Of a stretch of 56,015 nucleotides of DNA, positions 17,660 through 25,339 are shown one piece after another. The DNA comes from an uncultured Oceanospirillaceae bacterium (GTDB lineage Bacteria > Pseudomonadota > Gammaproteobacteria > Pseudomonadales > Oceanobacteraceae): positions 1 to 56,015 of the forward strand of contig CALJVD010000101.1 of NCBI GenBank assembly GCA_937974825.1, read 5' to 3'. Made by a program: the position numbers and the translations under genes. The notes under the pieces were generated by a model. The model made no database searches. It was not told the origin of the DNA and saw only the letters and a program-made list of their open reading frames with translations. How positions within the stretch are numbered: position 1 is the first letter of the stretch; every line of letters starts with the position of its first letter.

Positions 17660-17773
17660 GACAAGGTATAAAATTGTCGTAAATGAACGTTGAAATAAAC
17701 ATTGGGAATGCATAAAGTCGAGGTATGACAAATTTTGTCACCTAGTCTTTGTTGTTGTTGTGTCGAGGTGTTT

Positions 17774-18385
17774 ATGCGTTTTGTGCTACTCGCGTTATCA
17801 ATGTTTTTTTCACTCTCAGTGAGTGCTTCAAGTCTCCAAGGATTAGGAATGTTTGAGGTTTTAAATAAGCCATGGTTTATGGTGGGATTGCACTCTGAGC
17901 GCAGTCAACCTGGTATTACCTCGAGTATTGAAATTCGTATCGTTGAAGAGAAAATTACTCAGCAACGCTTCCGTCAGTTGTGGATTGATGCCTTTGCGAT
18001 CAGTTTGTCGGATGAAGTGTGGCAAAGACACGCTGCAGACTTTGAACATATCGTAAGTTTGTTGCATGGACCATTATTGGCAAATGATCAGATTGTCTTA
18101 GAGCGTCAAGGTAGAGAATCAGTATTAAGCATTAACTTAAAAGAGCACGCTCGATATTCCAGTGAGTTAATCGATGTTATCGTCACCGCTTTAACCAACA
18201 GAGTGGTCTTGTCGTCTACCTTAAGAGCCGGTTTGCTTGGCCAGTTGTCTGATAAAGAAGCACGAGATTTGAATCGTGACTTCTATCGATTGATCCCTAG
18301 CCTTAGCCGCATTGCAGAAACCAGTCGCTGGTTACGCGTTAAGTCTAGTCAAGTAAATAACTTAGCAGGTTCGCCCAGCGTTTAG
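17774..18385 (+). CDS. Secreted protein, possibly chalcone-isomerase-like
   Basis: The 203-residue protein has a signal peptide (MRFVLLALSMFFSLSVSASS). The mature part starts LQGLGMFEVLNKPWFMVGLHS, then EIRIVEEKITQQRFRQLWIDAFAIS, which follows the strand order and spacing of bacterial chalcone-isomerase-like proteins such as the one at 2759-3352, but identity is low. No catalytic residues can be named. The ATG at 17774 has GAGG five bases upstream; a longer in-frame start at 17735 would add a four-cysteine stretch ahead of the signal peptide and is less likely. It lies between the Rrf2 regulator and tcdA in the same direction. Confidence 0.5.
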   Translation: MRFVLLALSMFFSLSVSASSLQGLGMFEVLNKPWFMVGLHSERSQPGITSSIEIRIVEEKITQQRFRQLWIDAFAISLSDEVWQRHAADFEHIVSLLHGPLLANDQIVLERQGRESVLSINLKEHARYSSELIDVIVTALTNRVVLSSTLRAGLLGQLSDKEARDLNRDFYRLIPSLSRIAETSRWLRVKSSQVNNLAGSPSV

Positions 18386-18416
18386 CTTTGATATACTCAC
18401 GCATTTCATGTGGTAA

Positions 18417-19217
18417 GTGATGGGTATGGAGTCTGCGTATATTGATCGTTTTGGCGGAATAGGTCGTCTGTATGGTGTGATAGGCCTAGAGCGCTTATCG
18501 CAGGCACATGTGTGTGTTGTGGGCATAGGTGGCGTCGGTTCATGGGCGGCTGAAGCCTTAGCACGCTCGGGCGTAGGTGCTATTACACTGATTGATATGG
18601 ACGATATCTGTGTCACTAATACAAACCGCCAAATTCACACCCTCGCCAATACCGTTGGGCAGCTAAAAGTGGATGCTGTTGCTGAGCGTATTCTGGGTAT
18701 TAACCCTGACTGTCAGGTTAATGCGGTGATGCAGTTTGTTACTGAAAAAAACATGCATGAGCTCATACAAGGCTACGATTATGTGATCGATTGCATTGAT
18801 AGCGTCAAAAGCAAAGCGGCTCTTATTGCCCACTGTAAACGCAATAAAATACGCATTGTAACCACAGGCGCTGCTGGTGGTCAGATTGATCCAACTCAGA
18901 TTCAGATTACAGACATCAATAAAACCACTAATGATCCTTTAGCGCGTAAAGTACGTTCGATACTTAGGCGTGAGTATGGTTTTTCGCGCAATCCAAGCCG
19001 CAACTATTCTATTCCCTGTGTGTATTCAACAGAGCAATTAAAATATCCTCAGCCCGATGGCTCTGTGTGTTCAACAAAAAGCTTTGTGGGTGAAAGTACT
19101 CGTTTAGACTGTTCGTCAGGCTTTGGTGCGGTCACTATGGTGACGGCCAGTTTTGGGTTTGTAGCGGCGGCTAGAGTGGTACAGAGAATTGCCGAAGCGG
19201 CAGGGAATAAAGGCTAA
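18417..19217 (+). CDS. tcdA: tRNA threonylcarbamoyladenosine dehydratase TcdA (CsdL)
   Basis: TcdA is an E1-like enzyme that cyclises t6A37 of tRNAs to ct6A using ATP. The nucleotide-binding loop VVGIGGVGSWAAEALARSG near residues 34-52 and the adenylation-site DMDDICVTNTNRQ are clear, and the 266-residue length matches E. coli TcdA. In E. coli the protein works with the cysteine desulfurase pair CsdA-CsdE; here it lies beside the suf operon, which supplies a group II desulfurase (SufS). The ATG at 18423 is an alternative start. It is convergent with apt. Confidence 0.95.
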   Translation: MMGMESAYIDRFGGIGRLYGVIGLERLSQAHVCVVGIGGVGSWAAEALARSGVGAITLIDMDDICVTNTNRQIHTLANTVGQLKVDAVAERILGINPDCQVNAVMQFVTEKNMHELIQGYDYVIDCIDSVKSKAALIAHCKRNKIRIVTTGAAGGQIDPTQIQITDINKTTNDPLARKVRSILRREYGFSRNPSRNYSIPCVYSTEQLKYPQPDGSVCSTKSFVGESTRLDCSSGFGAVTMVTASFGFVAAARVVQRIAEAAGNKG

Positions 19218-19237
19218 GGCGCTTAAGGTTAAGCGCC
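19218..19237. terminator. Stem-loop between convergent tcdA and apt
   Basis: GGCGCTTAA (19218-19226) pairs perfectly with TTAAGCGCC (19229-19237). It starts at the base after the tcdA stop. There is no clear T run on either side, so it may be a weak bidirectional terminator or a 3'-end stabilising hairpin. Confidence 0.5.
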
Positions 19238-19251
19238 CAGATCATTAATTC

Positions 19252-19797
19252 TTATTGGTGGTCTTCAAACTCACAGATACTAAAGACGTTGAAGCCGGCT
19301 TGGCGTAATTTATGACTGCCTTTTAAGTCAGGTAGGTCAATGATTGATGCGGCTTCTACTACTTCTGCTCCTAAGCGAGTAATTAATTTACAAGCGGCTA
19401 GCATAGTGCCGCCCGTAGCAATTAAGTCATCAATAACCACAACTTGGTCACCGCTTGAAACGGCATCGGTATGTAGCTCAATGGTGGCACTGCCGTATTC
19501 TAAATCGTAGTTTTGCTCAATGGTATCGTAGGGGAGTTTACCTTTTTTACGAACGGTTACTAAGCTCAAACCTAGTTCGTAAGCAATAGGAGCACCAAGA
19601 ATAAAGCCACGCGCATCAATAGCAGCAACAGCGGTAATGTTCATTGCTTGGTAGCGCTGTACAAAGCTCTCAACCAATTTATGAAACATTTTAGGGTCTT
19701 GTAGCAAAGGCATGATATCGCGAAATGTAACACCTGGGCTTGGCCAGTTAGGAATAGCACGGATGGTATTACGAATTTCTTCGCGGTAAGCACTCAT
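19252..19797 (-). CDS. apt: Adenine phosphoribosyltransferase
   Basis: Apt converts adenine and PRPP to AMP in purine salvage. The 181-residue protein begins SAYREEIRNTIRAIPNWPSPGVTFRDI, the usual Apt N terminus, and carries the PRPP-binding motif VVVIDDLIATGGT. I chose the ATG at 19797 because GGAG lies six bases upstream; an in-frame TTG at 19809 overlaps that site. The divergent neighbour is a purine permease, so uptake and salvage genes are paired. Confidence 0.97.
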   Translation of the reverse strand: MSAYREEIRNTIRAIPNWPSPGVTFRDIMPLLQDPKMFHKLVESFVQRYQAMNITAVAAIDARGFILGAPIAYELGLSLVTVRKKGKLPYDTIEQNYDLEYGSATIELHTDAVSSGDQVVVIDDLIATGGTMLAACKLITRLGAEVVEAASIIDLPDLKGSHKLRQAGFNVFSICEFEDHQ

Positions 19798-19929
19798 AGA
19801 TGACTCCAATAAAAAAGAAAAGGCGATAAAAGCACAATAACTTATGGGTATTTGTTGGCTTTAAACTCAGGAGCATTATAATCACCTTCTTGCAAAAGTT
19901 TACCCCTATTTACTAATGAAGGCGCAATT

Positions 19930-21222
19930 ATGCTGGAAAAATTCTTTCACATGTCCCGTTTTGGTACTAATTGGAAAACAGAATTAGTAGCAGGTATTAC
20001 CACCTACCTTACCATGGCGTATATTATTTTCGTTAACCCAGCATTGCTTGCCGAAGCCGGCATGGATCATGGCGCTGTGTTCGTTGCTACCTGTGTGGCA
20101 GCTGCTATTGGCTGTTTTATCATGGGCTTTTGGGCAAACCTACCAGTGGCATTGGCTCCTGGTATGGGGCTTAACGCCTTCTTCACCTATGGCGTAGTGC
20201 TTGGCATGGGATACGATTGGCAAACAGCCTTAGGTGCCGTCTTCCTTTCAGGGGCTATTTTTATAGTGCTAAGTTTGTTTAAGGTTCGTGAATGGGCAAT
20301 TAATGCTATTCCTACCACCCTTAAAAAAGCAATTGCAGCGGGTATTGGTGCTTTCTTAGCACTCATTGCCCTTAAGAATGCGGGCATTATTGTTTCACAT
20401 CCAGCCACTTATGTAAGTCTAGGTAACCTCACTGAGTTTGGTCCTGCTATGGCGGTATTAAGCTTTTTCTTGATCGTTGCTTTCATTCAAAACAAGCTGC
20501 CTGGTGCGGTGATGATTGCCATTTTGATTGTCACAGTGATTGCTGTAGTTTCTGGCGATGTTAATTATGCCGGTATTGTTTCTTTACCGCCTTCTATAGC
20601 GCCTACATTCATGCAAATGAATCTAAAAGAAGCGTTAGACGTTGCTATGTTAAGCGTGATCTTTGCTTTCTTATTCGTTGATTTGTTTGATACCTCAGGG
20701 ACTTTAATTGCAGTGACTCAGCGCGCAGGCTTAACTAAGGCCGATGGCGAAGTACCACGTTTAAAACAAGCCTTGTTAGCTGACAGTACGGCAACAGTTG
20801 CAGGTGCTATGTTAGGTACTTCGACGACTACGAGCTATGTTGAAAGTGCTGCCGGTGTTGCAGCAGGTGGACGTACCGGTTTAACCGCAGTATTTGTTGG
20901 TATTTTATTCTTACTGAGTATTTTCTTTGCGCCATTGGCTAAGATGATCCCAGCTTATGCAACAGCAGGCGCTATCTTCTATGTGTCTATTTTGATGCTG
21001 TTTGCATTAAAAGATGTCGACTGGGACGATTTAACCGAGGCGGCACCTGTTGCTGTGGTTCTGTTTTTAACACCGCTAACCTTTTCGATCGCACAAGGGA
21101 TCACCTTAGGCTTTATCACCTATGCTTTCTGTAAAATACTGTCGGGTAAATCTCGAGAGCTATCGCCTGCGGTATGGGTCATGTCGATTTTACTGCTGCT
21201 TAAAATCATCTTTGTTGACTAA
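19930..21222 (+). CDS. NCS2-family adenine/guanine/hypoxanthine permease (AzgA group)
   Basis: The 430-residue protein has about 12-13 membrane segments and the AzgA-group signatures: LVAGITTYLTMAYIIFVNP at the start, NLPVALAPGMGLNAFFTY in helix 3, and the substrate-region FLFVDLFDTSGTLIAV and ALLADSTATVAGAMLGTST. These are proton-coupled purine base importers of the inner membrane; E. coli PurP, YgfQ and GhxP are relatives. The exact base cannot be read off. The divergent apt gene supports adenine or a mixed purine range. A strong terminator follows at 21279. Confidence 0.93.
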   Translation: MLEKFFHMSRFGTNWKTELVAGITTYLTMAYIIFVNPALLAEAGMDHGAVFVATCVAAAIGCFIMGFWANLPVALAPGMGLNAFFTYGVVLGMGYDWQTALGAVFLSGAIFIVLSLFKVREWAINAIPTTLKKAIAAGIGAFLALIALKNAGIIVSHPATYVSLGNLTEFGPAMAVLSFFLIVAFIQNKLPGAVMIAILIVTVIAVVSGDVNYAGIVSLPPSIAPTFMQMNLKEALDVAMLSVIFAFLFVDLFDTSGTLIAVTQRAGLTKADGEVPRLKQALLADSTATVAGAMLGTSTTTSYVESAAGVAAGGRTGLTAVFVGILFLLSIFFAPLAKMIPAYATAGAIFYVSILMLFALKDVDWDDLTEAAPVAVVLFLTPLTFSIAQGITLGFITYAFCKILSGKSRELSPAVWVMSILLLLKIIFVD

Positions 21223-21278
21223 TAAACCGTAGCTCTAGGGTTCAGTAAAATAGACTGATATCCTTTTGTCATGTTGTG

Positions 21279-21303
21279 AAGGTTCATGCTCGGCATGGGC
21301 CTT
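21279..21303 (+). terminator. Rho-independent terminator after the purine permease gene
   Basis: AAGGTTCATGC (21279-21289) pairs with GCATGGGCCTT (21293-21303), 11 pairs including two G-T wobbles, around a three-base loop. The tail TTCGTTT follows. It stands inside the longest possible reading frame of the next gene, which argues that that gene starts downstream, at 21354. Confidence 0.75.
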
Positions 21304-21353
21304 TTCGTTTGAGTCCAAACACTTTAAATACAGATAATTATAATAAGAGAATC

Positions 21354-22379
21354 ATGATGGGTCGTCGTAATCAGTTAATTCAAACCAATGGTCAGCCTGT
21401 TTATGGGGTGTTTCCAAACGGAGTTGAGCAACTTAACTACTTAGACTATGACTTGCGTACTACTATGGATCGAAAGCGCAGCACGTTAGCTAAACGCTTT
21501 GGCTTTAATCAGTTTCAGTTTATTAGTTTTGTCAGTGATCAGTTAATCGTAGGAGTAGCGGTCGTTGATTTAAAGTTGGTGAGTAACGCTTTTTTATACT
21601 TATACGAACCAGCCACGGGTAAGTTTGAAGAGTTTACTTTTTTACAGCCCTTTGCACGTAATACTTTTATTGAGCCATATCCAAATAACGGCACCAGTGA
21701 ATTTAAACAGGGTAAGAATCGTATTCGTATTTCAGCCTCGACCACGCCAGGCGTGCGTAAGGTTGAAGTGAATCTTGCCGGCAAGGTAAAGATAGAGGCA
21801 ACCATTGATGAAACTACCTCGTACAACCCATTAGCAATCTGCAGCCGTGCCGGCTATAACGGTTGGGTATTCACACAAAAAAGTGCTGCACAGGTTTGTA
21901 ATGGGAGCGTGACATGGGGTGATACCGAGTACGATCTAGAAAAAACTGATGCGCTAGCAGCCGTCGATTGGAGCGCGGGCTTTATGCGCCGTGAAACCTT
22001 CTGGAATTGGGGCAGCTTATCTTGCCGCTTAGCAGACGGCCGTCGCCTAGGGTTTAACTTAGCGGCAGGTGTTAACGAGACAGGCAATACCGAAAATGCT
22101 GTTTGGTTAGATGGTCGCATGATTAAAATCGATATGGTCGACTTCCAGTTTGACCGTTATCAGAATAAAAACTCATGGGCGCTGCGTTCATCTGACGGTA
22201 TTATTGATCTGCATTTTACGCCAGAGGGGCAACGCAAAGAAAAAATTAATGCCTTGTTTATGGCGTCTAACTTTACTCAACACTTCGGTCGCTTTCATGG
22301 CGACATTCATTTACCTGATGAAACCATCCATTTAGATGGTGCTTGGGGCTTTACTGAAGACCATTTTGCTAAGTGGTAG
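21354..22379 (+). CDS. DUF2804 family protein
   Basis: The protein has about 341 residues. The conserved core DWSAGFMRRETFWNWGSLS, GFNLAAGVNETGNTENAVW and the end HFGRFHGDIHLPDETIHLDGAWGFTEDHFAKW are what I recognise as DUF2804. The family resembles lipocalin-like, beta-rich domains (compare AttH and carotenoid 1,2-hydratase), and no function is established. No signal peptide or membrane helix is seen, so it should be cytoplasmic. I chose the ATG at 21354 (an ATG pair with AAGAG just upstream); the frame is open back to a GTG at 21276, but a terminator for the purine permease fills that stretch. It is a single gene. Confidence 0.85.
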   Translation: MMGRRNQLIQTNGQPVYGVFPNGVEQLNYLDYDLRTTMDRKRSTLAKRFGFNQFQFISFVSDQLIVGVAVVDLKLVSNAFLYLYEPATGKFEEFTFLQPFARNTFIEPYPNNGTSEFKQGKNRIRISASTTPGVRKVEVNLAGKVKIEATIDETTSYNPLAICSRAGYNGWVFTQKSAAQVCNGSVTWGDTEYDLEKTDALAAVDWSAGFMRRETFWNWGSLSCRLADGRRLGFNLAAGVNETGNTENAVWLDGRMIKIDMVDFQFDRYQNKNSWALRSSDGIIDLHFTPEGQRKEKINALFMASNFTQHFGRFHGDIHLPDETIHLDGAWGFTEDHFAKW

Positions 22380-22399
22380 ATTAAAAATACTATACATCA

Positions 22400-22441
22400 C
22401 ACCACTTAATCGGCATCTTAGGCATTAAGACTTAAGTGGTG
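22400..22441. terminator. Inverted repeat after the DUF2804 gene
   Basis: CACCACTTAA (22400-22409) pairs perfectly with TTAAGTGGTG (22432-22441) across 22 bases, and TTTAA follows. This may be the terminator of the DUF2804 gene, though the loop is long and the T run short. Confidence 0.45.
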
Positions 22442-22500
22442 TTTAACGACTACTGTCACTCTTGAATGCCTTGAGTAGCTGCTTTACGGCGTCATTCCTT

Positions 22501-22516
22501 AATGGTCTAGACCATT
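22501..22516. promoter_or_regulatory. Perfect 16-base palindrome upstream of acs
   Basis: AATGGTCTAGACCATT reads the same on both strands. It lies 88 bases ahead of the acs start, a normal place for an activator site. Since a CrbR-type LuxR response regulator is encoded right after acs, it is a candidate binding site for that protein; this is inference. Confidence 0.5.
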
Positions 22517-22603
22517 GTCTAATATGGAAAATCACCGGATATGCTCAAGATAAAGTCAAATACACCAAAATAATTATAAAAACATCAGTGCAGGAGTGAC
22601 GCT

Positions 22604-24553
22604 ATGAGTGTACAAAAAGTATATCCAGTGAAGCAGGAATTTGCCGAAAAGGCCTGGATTAACAACGAACAGTACTTAGCAATGTATGAGAAGTCTGTTT
22701 CTGACCCTGATGGCTTTTGGCGAGAGCAAGCTCAAAGTCGTATCGATTGGATCAAACCCTTTACCACCGTTCGTAACATTTCATTTGACCCGCAAGATGT
22801 GCATATTCGTTGGTTTGAAGAAGGCACGTTAAATGCGTCGGTTAACTGTTTAGACCGCCATCTTGAAACGCGTGGAAATCAAACCGCCATTATTTGGGAA
22901 GGGGATGACCCTACCGAAGATCGCACTATTACGTATAAAGAACTGCATGCAGAAGTGTGTCGCTTTGCTAATGCGTTGCGTGAACGTGGTGTACGCAAGG
23001 GCGATGTTGTATGTATTTATATGCCCATGATTCCAGAAGCTGCAGTGGCGATGTTAGCTTGTGCACGAATTGGAGCTGTACATTCGGTAGTGTTTGGCGG
23101 GTTCTCACCTGATGCGTTGGCTAACCGCATAGAAGACAGCCGTTCCAAGGTTGTTATTACAGCGGATGAAGGCGTACGTGCTGGACGTACCACTGCCTTA
23201 AAATCGAATGTTGATATTGCCGCTAAAAACCCTGCGGTGACTACGTTAGAAACGGTTGTTGTGGTAAAGCGTACAGGCGCTGATATCGACTGGCAGCATG
23301 ACCGAGACTATTGGTATCACGATCTTATCAGTGGCGTTTCTACCGATTGCCCAGCGGAAGAAATGAACGCAGAAGACCCACTATTTATTCTTTATACCTC
23401 TGGCTCTACCGGTAAACCTAAAGGTGTGGTGCATACAACGGGTGGCTATTTAGTGTATGCCTCCATCACACATCAATATGTTTTTGATTACCATGATGGC
23501 GATGTTTATTGGTGTACCGCTGATGTCGGCTGGATTACCGGGCATACCTATATTTTATATGGTCCACTGGTTAATGGTGCTATTACCTTAATGGCAGAAG
23601 GGGTGCCTAACTACCCAAGCATTAATCGTTTTTCACAAATAGTAGATAAGCATCAGGTTAATATTCTTTATACAGCGCCTACCGCAATTCGCGCCTTAAT
23701 GGCCGAGGATAAAAAAGCCATTGAAGGCACAGAGCGAACCTCTTTGCGTTTATTAGGCTCGGTCGGTGAACCTATTAATCCAGAAGCTTGGGGATGGTAT
23801 TACGAAAATATTGGCCAAGGACGTTGTCCTATAGTTGATACTTGGTGGCAAACAGAAACCGGTGGAATTTTAATTTCACCATTACCGGGCGCTACGGATG
23901 CAAAACCAGGTTCAGCAACTCGCCCGTTCTTTGGTGTTCAAGCAGCGTTGGTTGATAATGAAGGCTTGAAATTAGAGGGAGCCACTGAAGGTAACTTGGT
24001 TCTTTTAGACAGTTGGCCAGGGCAGGCTCGTACAGTGTATGGCGATCATGAACGTTTCGTTCAAACCTATTTTAGCACTTTCCCTGGCATGTATTTTAGT
24101 GGTGATGGTGCGCGCCGAGATGAAGACGGTTACTACTGGATTACTGGGCGTGTAGATGACGTTATCAACGTATCGGGACACCGTATGGGGACCGCTGAAG
24201 TTGAAAGTGCGTTAGTAGCGCATCCAAAAGTAGCCGAGGCGGCAGTAGTAGGTTACCCTCATTCCATTAAGGGGCAGGGCATATATGTGTATGTGACCTT
24301 GAAAGATAATGAACCTAGCAGTGAAGCCATTCAGAATGAATTACGTGATTGGGTTCGTTCGGAAATCGGTCCTATTGCAGCGCCAGACTTAATTCAGATT
24401 ACCGAAGACTTGCCCAAAACTCGCTCGGGTAAAATTATGCGTCGTATCTTACGTAAAATTGCAGCCAACGAGCATGATACTCTTGGAGACTTGTCGACTT
24501 TATCTGATCCTACGGTGGTGGATGATTTAATTACTAAACGATTGAATAAATAA
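22604..24553 (+). CDS. acs: Acetyl-CoA synthetase
   Basis: Acs activates acetate to acetyl-CoA through acetyl-AMP. The 649-residue protein has the AMP-binding motif YTSGSTGKPKGVVHTTGGYL, the acetate-pocket region WWQTETGG, the hinge GRVDDVINVSGHRMGTAEVE and the C-terminal KTRSGKIMRR, whose Lys is the site of regulatory acetylation in this family. AGGAG lies eight bases before the ATG. A strong terminator follows. The response regulator and kinase genes just downstream match the CrbS/CrbR system known to control acs in Vibrio and Pseudomonas. Confidence 0.98.
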   Translation: MSVQKVYPVKQEFAEKAWINNEQYLAMYEKSVSDPDGFWREQAQSRIDWIKPFTTVRNISFDPQDVHIRWFEEGTLNASVNCLDRHLETRGNQTAIIWEGDDPTEDRTITYKELHAEVCRFANALRERGVRKGDVVCIYMPMIPEAAVAMLACARIGAVHSVVFGGFSPDALANRIEDSRSKVVITADEGVRAGRTTALKSNVDIAAKNPAVTTLETVVVVKRTGADIDWQHDRDYWYHDLISGVSTDCPAEEMNAEDPLFILYTSGSTGKPKGVVHTTGGYLVYASITHQYVFDYHDGDVYWCTADVGWITGHTYILYGPLVNGAITLMAEGVPNYPSINRFSQIVDKHQVNILYTAPTAIRALMAEDKKAIEGTERTSLRLLGSVGEPINPEAWGWYYENIGQGRCPIVDTWWQTETGGILISPLPGATDAKPGSATRPFFGVQAALVDNEGLKLEGATEGNLVLLDSWPGQARTVYGDHERFVQTYFSTFPGMYFSGDGARRDEDGYYWITGRVDDVINVSGHRMGTAEVESALVAHPKVAEAAVVGYPHSIKGQGIYVYVTLKDNEPSSEAIQNELRDWVRSEIGPIAAPDLIQITEDLPKTRSGKIMRRILRKIAANEHDTLGDLSTLSDPTVVDDLITKRLNK

Positions 24554-24571
24554 CCCCTAGGTTTGTTAAGT

Positions 24572-24601
24572 AAAAGCCGCGGCAGAAATGAAGCGGCTTT
24601 T
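24572..24601 (+). terminator. Rho-independent terminator after acs
   Basis: AAAAGCCGC (24572-24580) pairs perfectly with GCGGCTTTT (24593-24601) around a 12-base loop, ending in a T run. It separates acs from the response regulator gene. Confidence 0.88.
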
Positions 24602-24664
24602 GCATTCTGGTGCTAAGCGGATCATTATACCCGTTTTAAAGTACTTGCCGATTTAGGACAGACA

Positions 24665-25330
24665 ATGCAACAAGCTAGCAAAATAATAATAGCTGATGAT
24701 CACCCGTTGTTTCGTACGGCCATGCAACAGGCTGTATTACAACTACTACCGAAGGTTCAAATAGTACAAGCTGAGTCTTTGCCCGAGCTGCAACAAGTTG
24801 TTGAACAGCACAGCGATGCCGACTTGGTTTTATTAGATTTAAATATGCCAGGAGCGCATGGCTTTTCTGGGTTGGTTTTCTTGCGTTCACATTACCCTGA
24901 AATACCCGTGGTGGTGGTATCGGCAAGTGAAGATGTGTCTATTATGTGTCAGGCAATAGACCATGAAGCTTCTGGCTATATTCCTAAGTCTTCATCGCTG
25001 GATATTATCTCCCAGGCCATCGGCATGGTGTTGGAAGGTGATGTCTACTTGCCAGAAGACGCCAAGCGCTCTCAGCATCAACCGAACCAACAAGCCATAG
25101 ATCTAGCCAATAGGTTGGCAAGTTTAACGCCCCAACAATTCAGAGTGTTAAGCATGATGATGGAAGGGATGCTTAATAAACAAATTGCTTACGATTTAGA
25201 CGTGAGTGAAGCCACTATTAAGGCCCATGTGACGGCAATTTTCCGTAAGCTAGGTGTGCGTACGCGTACCCAAGCAGTGATCGCTGTACAAAGCCTGTCG
25301 TTTGATGCCAATGAAGAATCAAACGATTAA
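24665..25330 (+). CDS. crbR: LuxR-type response regulator, CrbR-like
   Basis: The 221-residue protein has an N-terminal receiver domain (acidic pair at 11-12, phosphoacceptor Asp58 in LVLLDLNMP) and a C-terminal LuxR helix-turn-helix (about 150-215: LTPQQFRVLSMMMEGMLNKQ, then VSEATIKAHVTAIFRKLGV). It lies just after acs and is convergent, nine bases apart, with the transporter-fused kinase. This set, with this kinase architecture, matches CrbR of the CrbS/CrbR system that switches on acetate use in Vibrio and Pseudomonas. AgmR/ErdR-type regulators are close relatives, so the symbol is given from context. Confidence 0.82.
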   Translation: MQQASKIIIADDHPLFRTAMQQAVLQLLPKVQIVQAESLPELQQVVEQHSDADLVLLDLNMPGAHGFSGLVFLRSHYPEIPVVVVSASEDVSIMCQAIDHEASGYIPKSSSLDIISQAIGMVLEGDVYLPEDAKRSQHQPNQQAIDLANRLASLTPQQFRVLSMMMEGMLNKQIAYDLDVSEATIKAHVTAIFRKLGVRTRTQAVIAVQSLSFDANEESND

Positions 25331-25339
25331 TTATTTTGC

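Noticed and set aside
17735..17773. N-terminal extension with a CCCC run ahead of the secreted protein at 17774
   Set aside because: It would put 13 residues ahead of a normal signal peptide; the ATG at 17774 has its own GAGG site.
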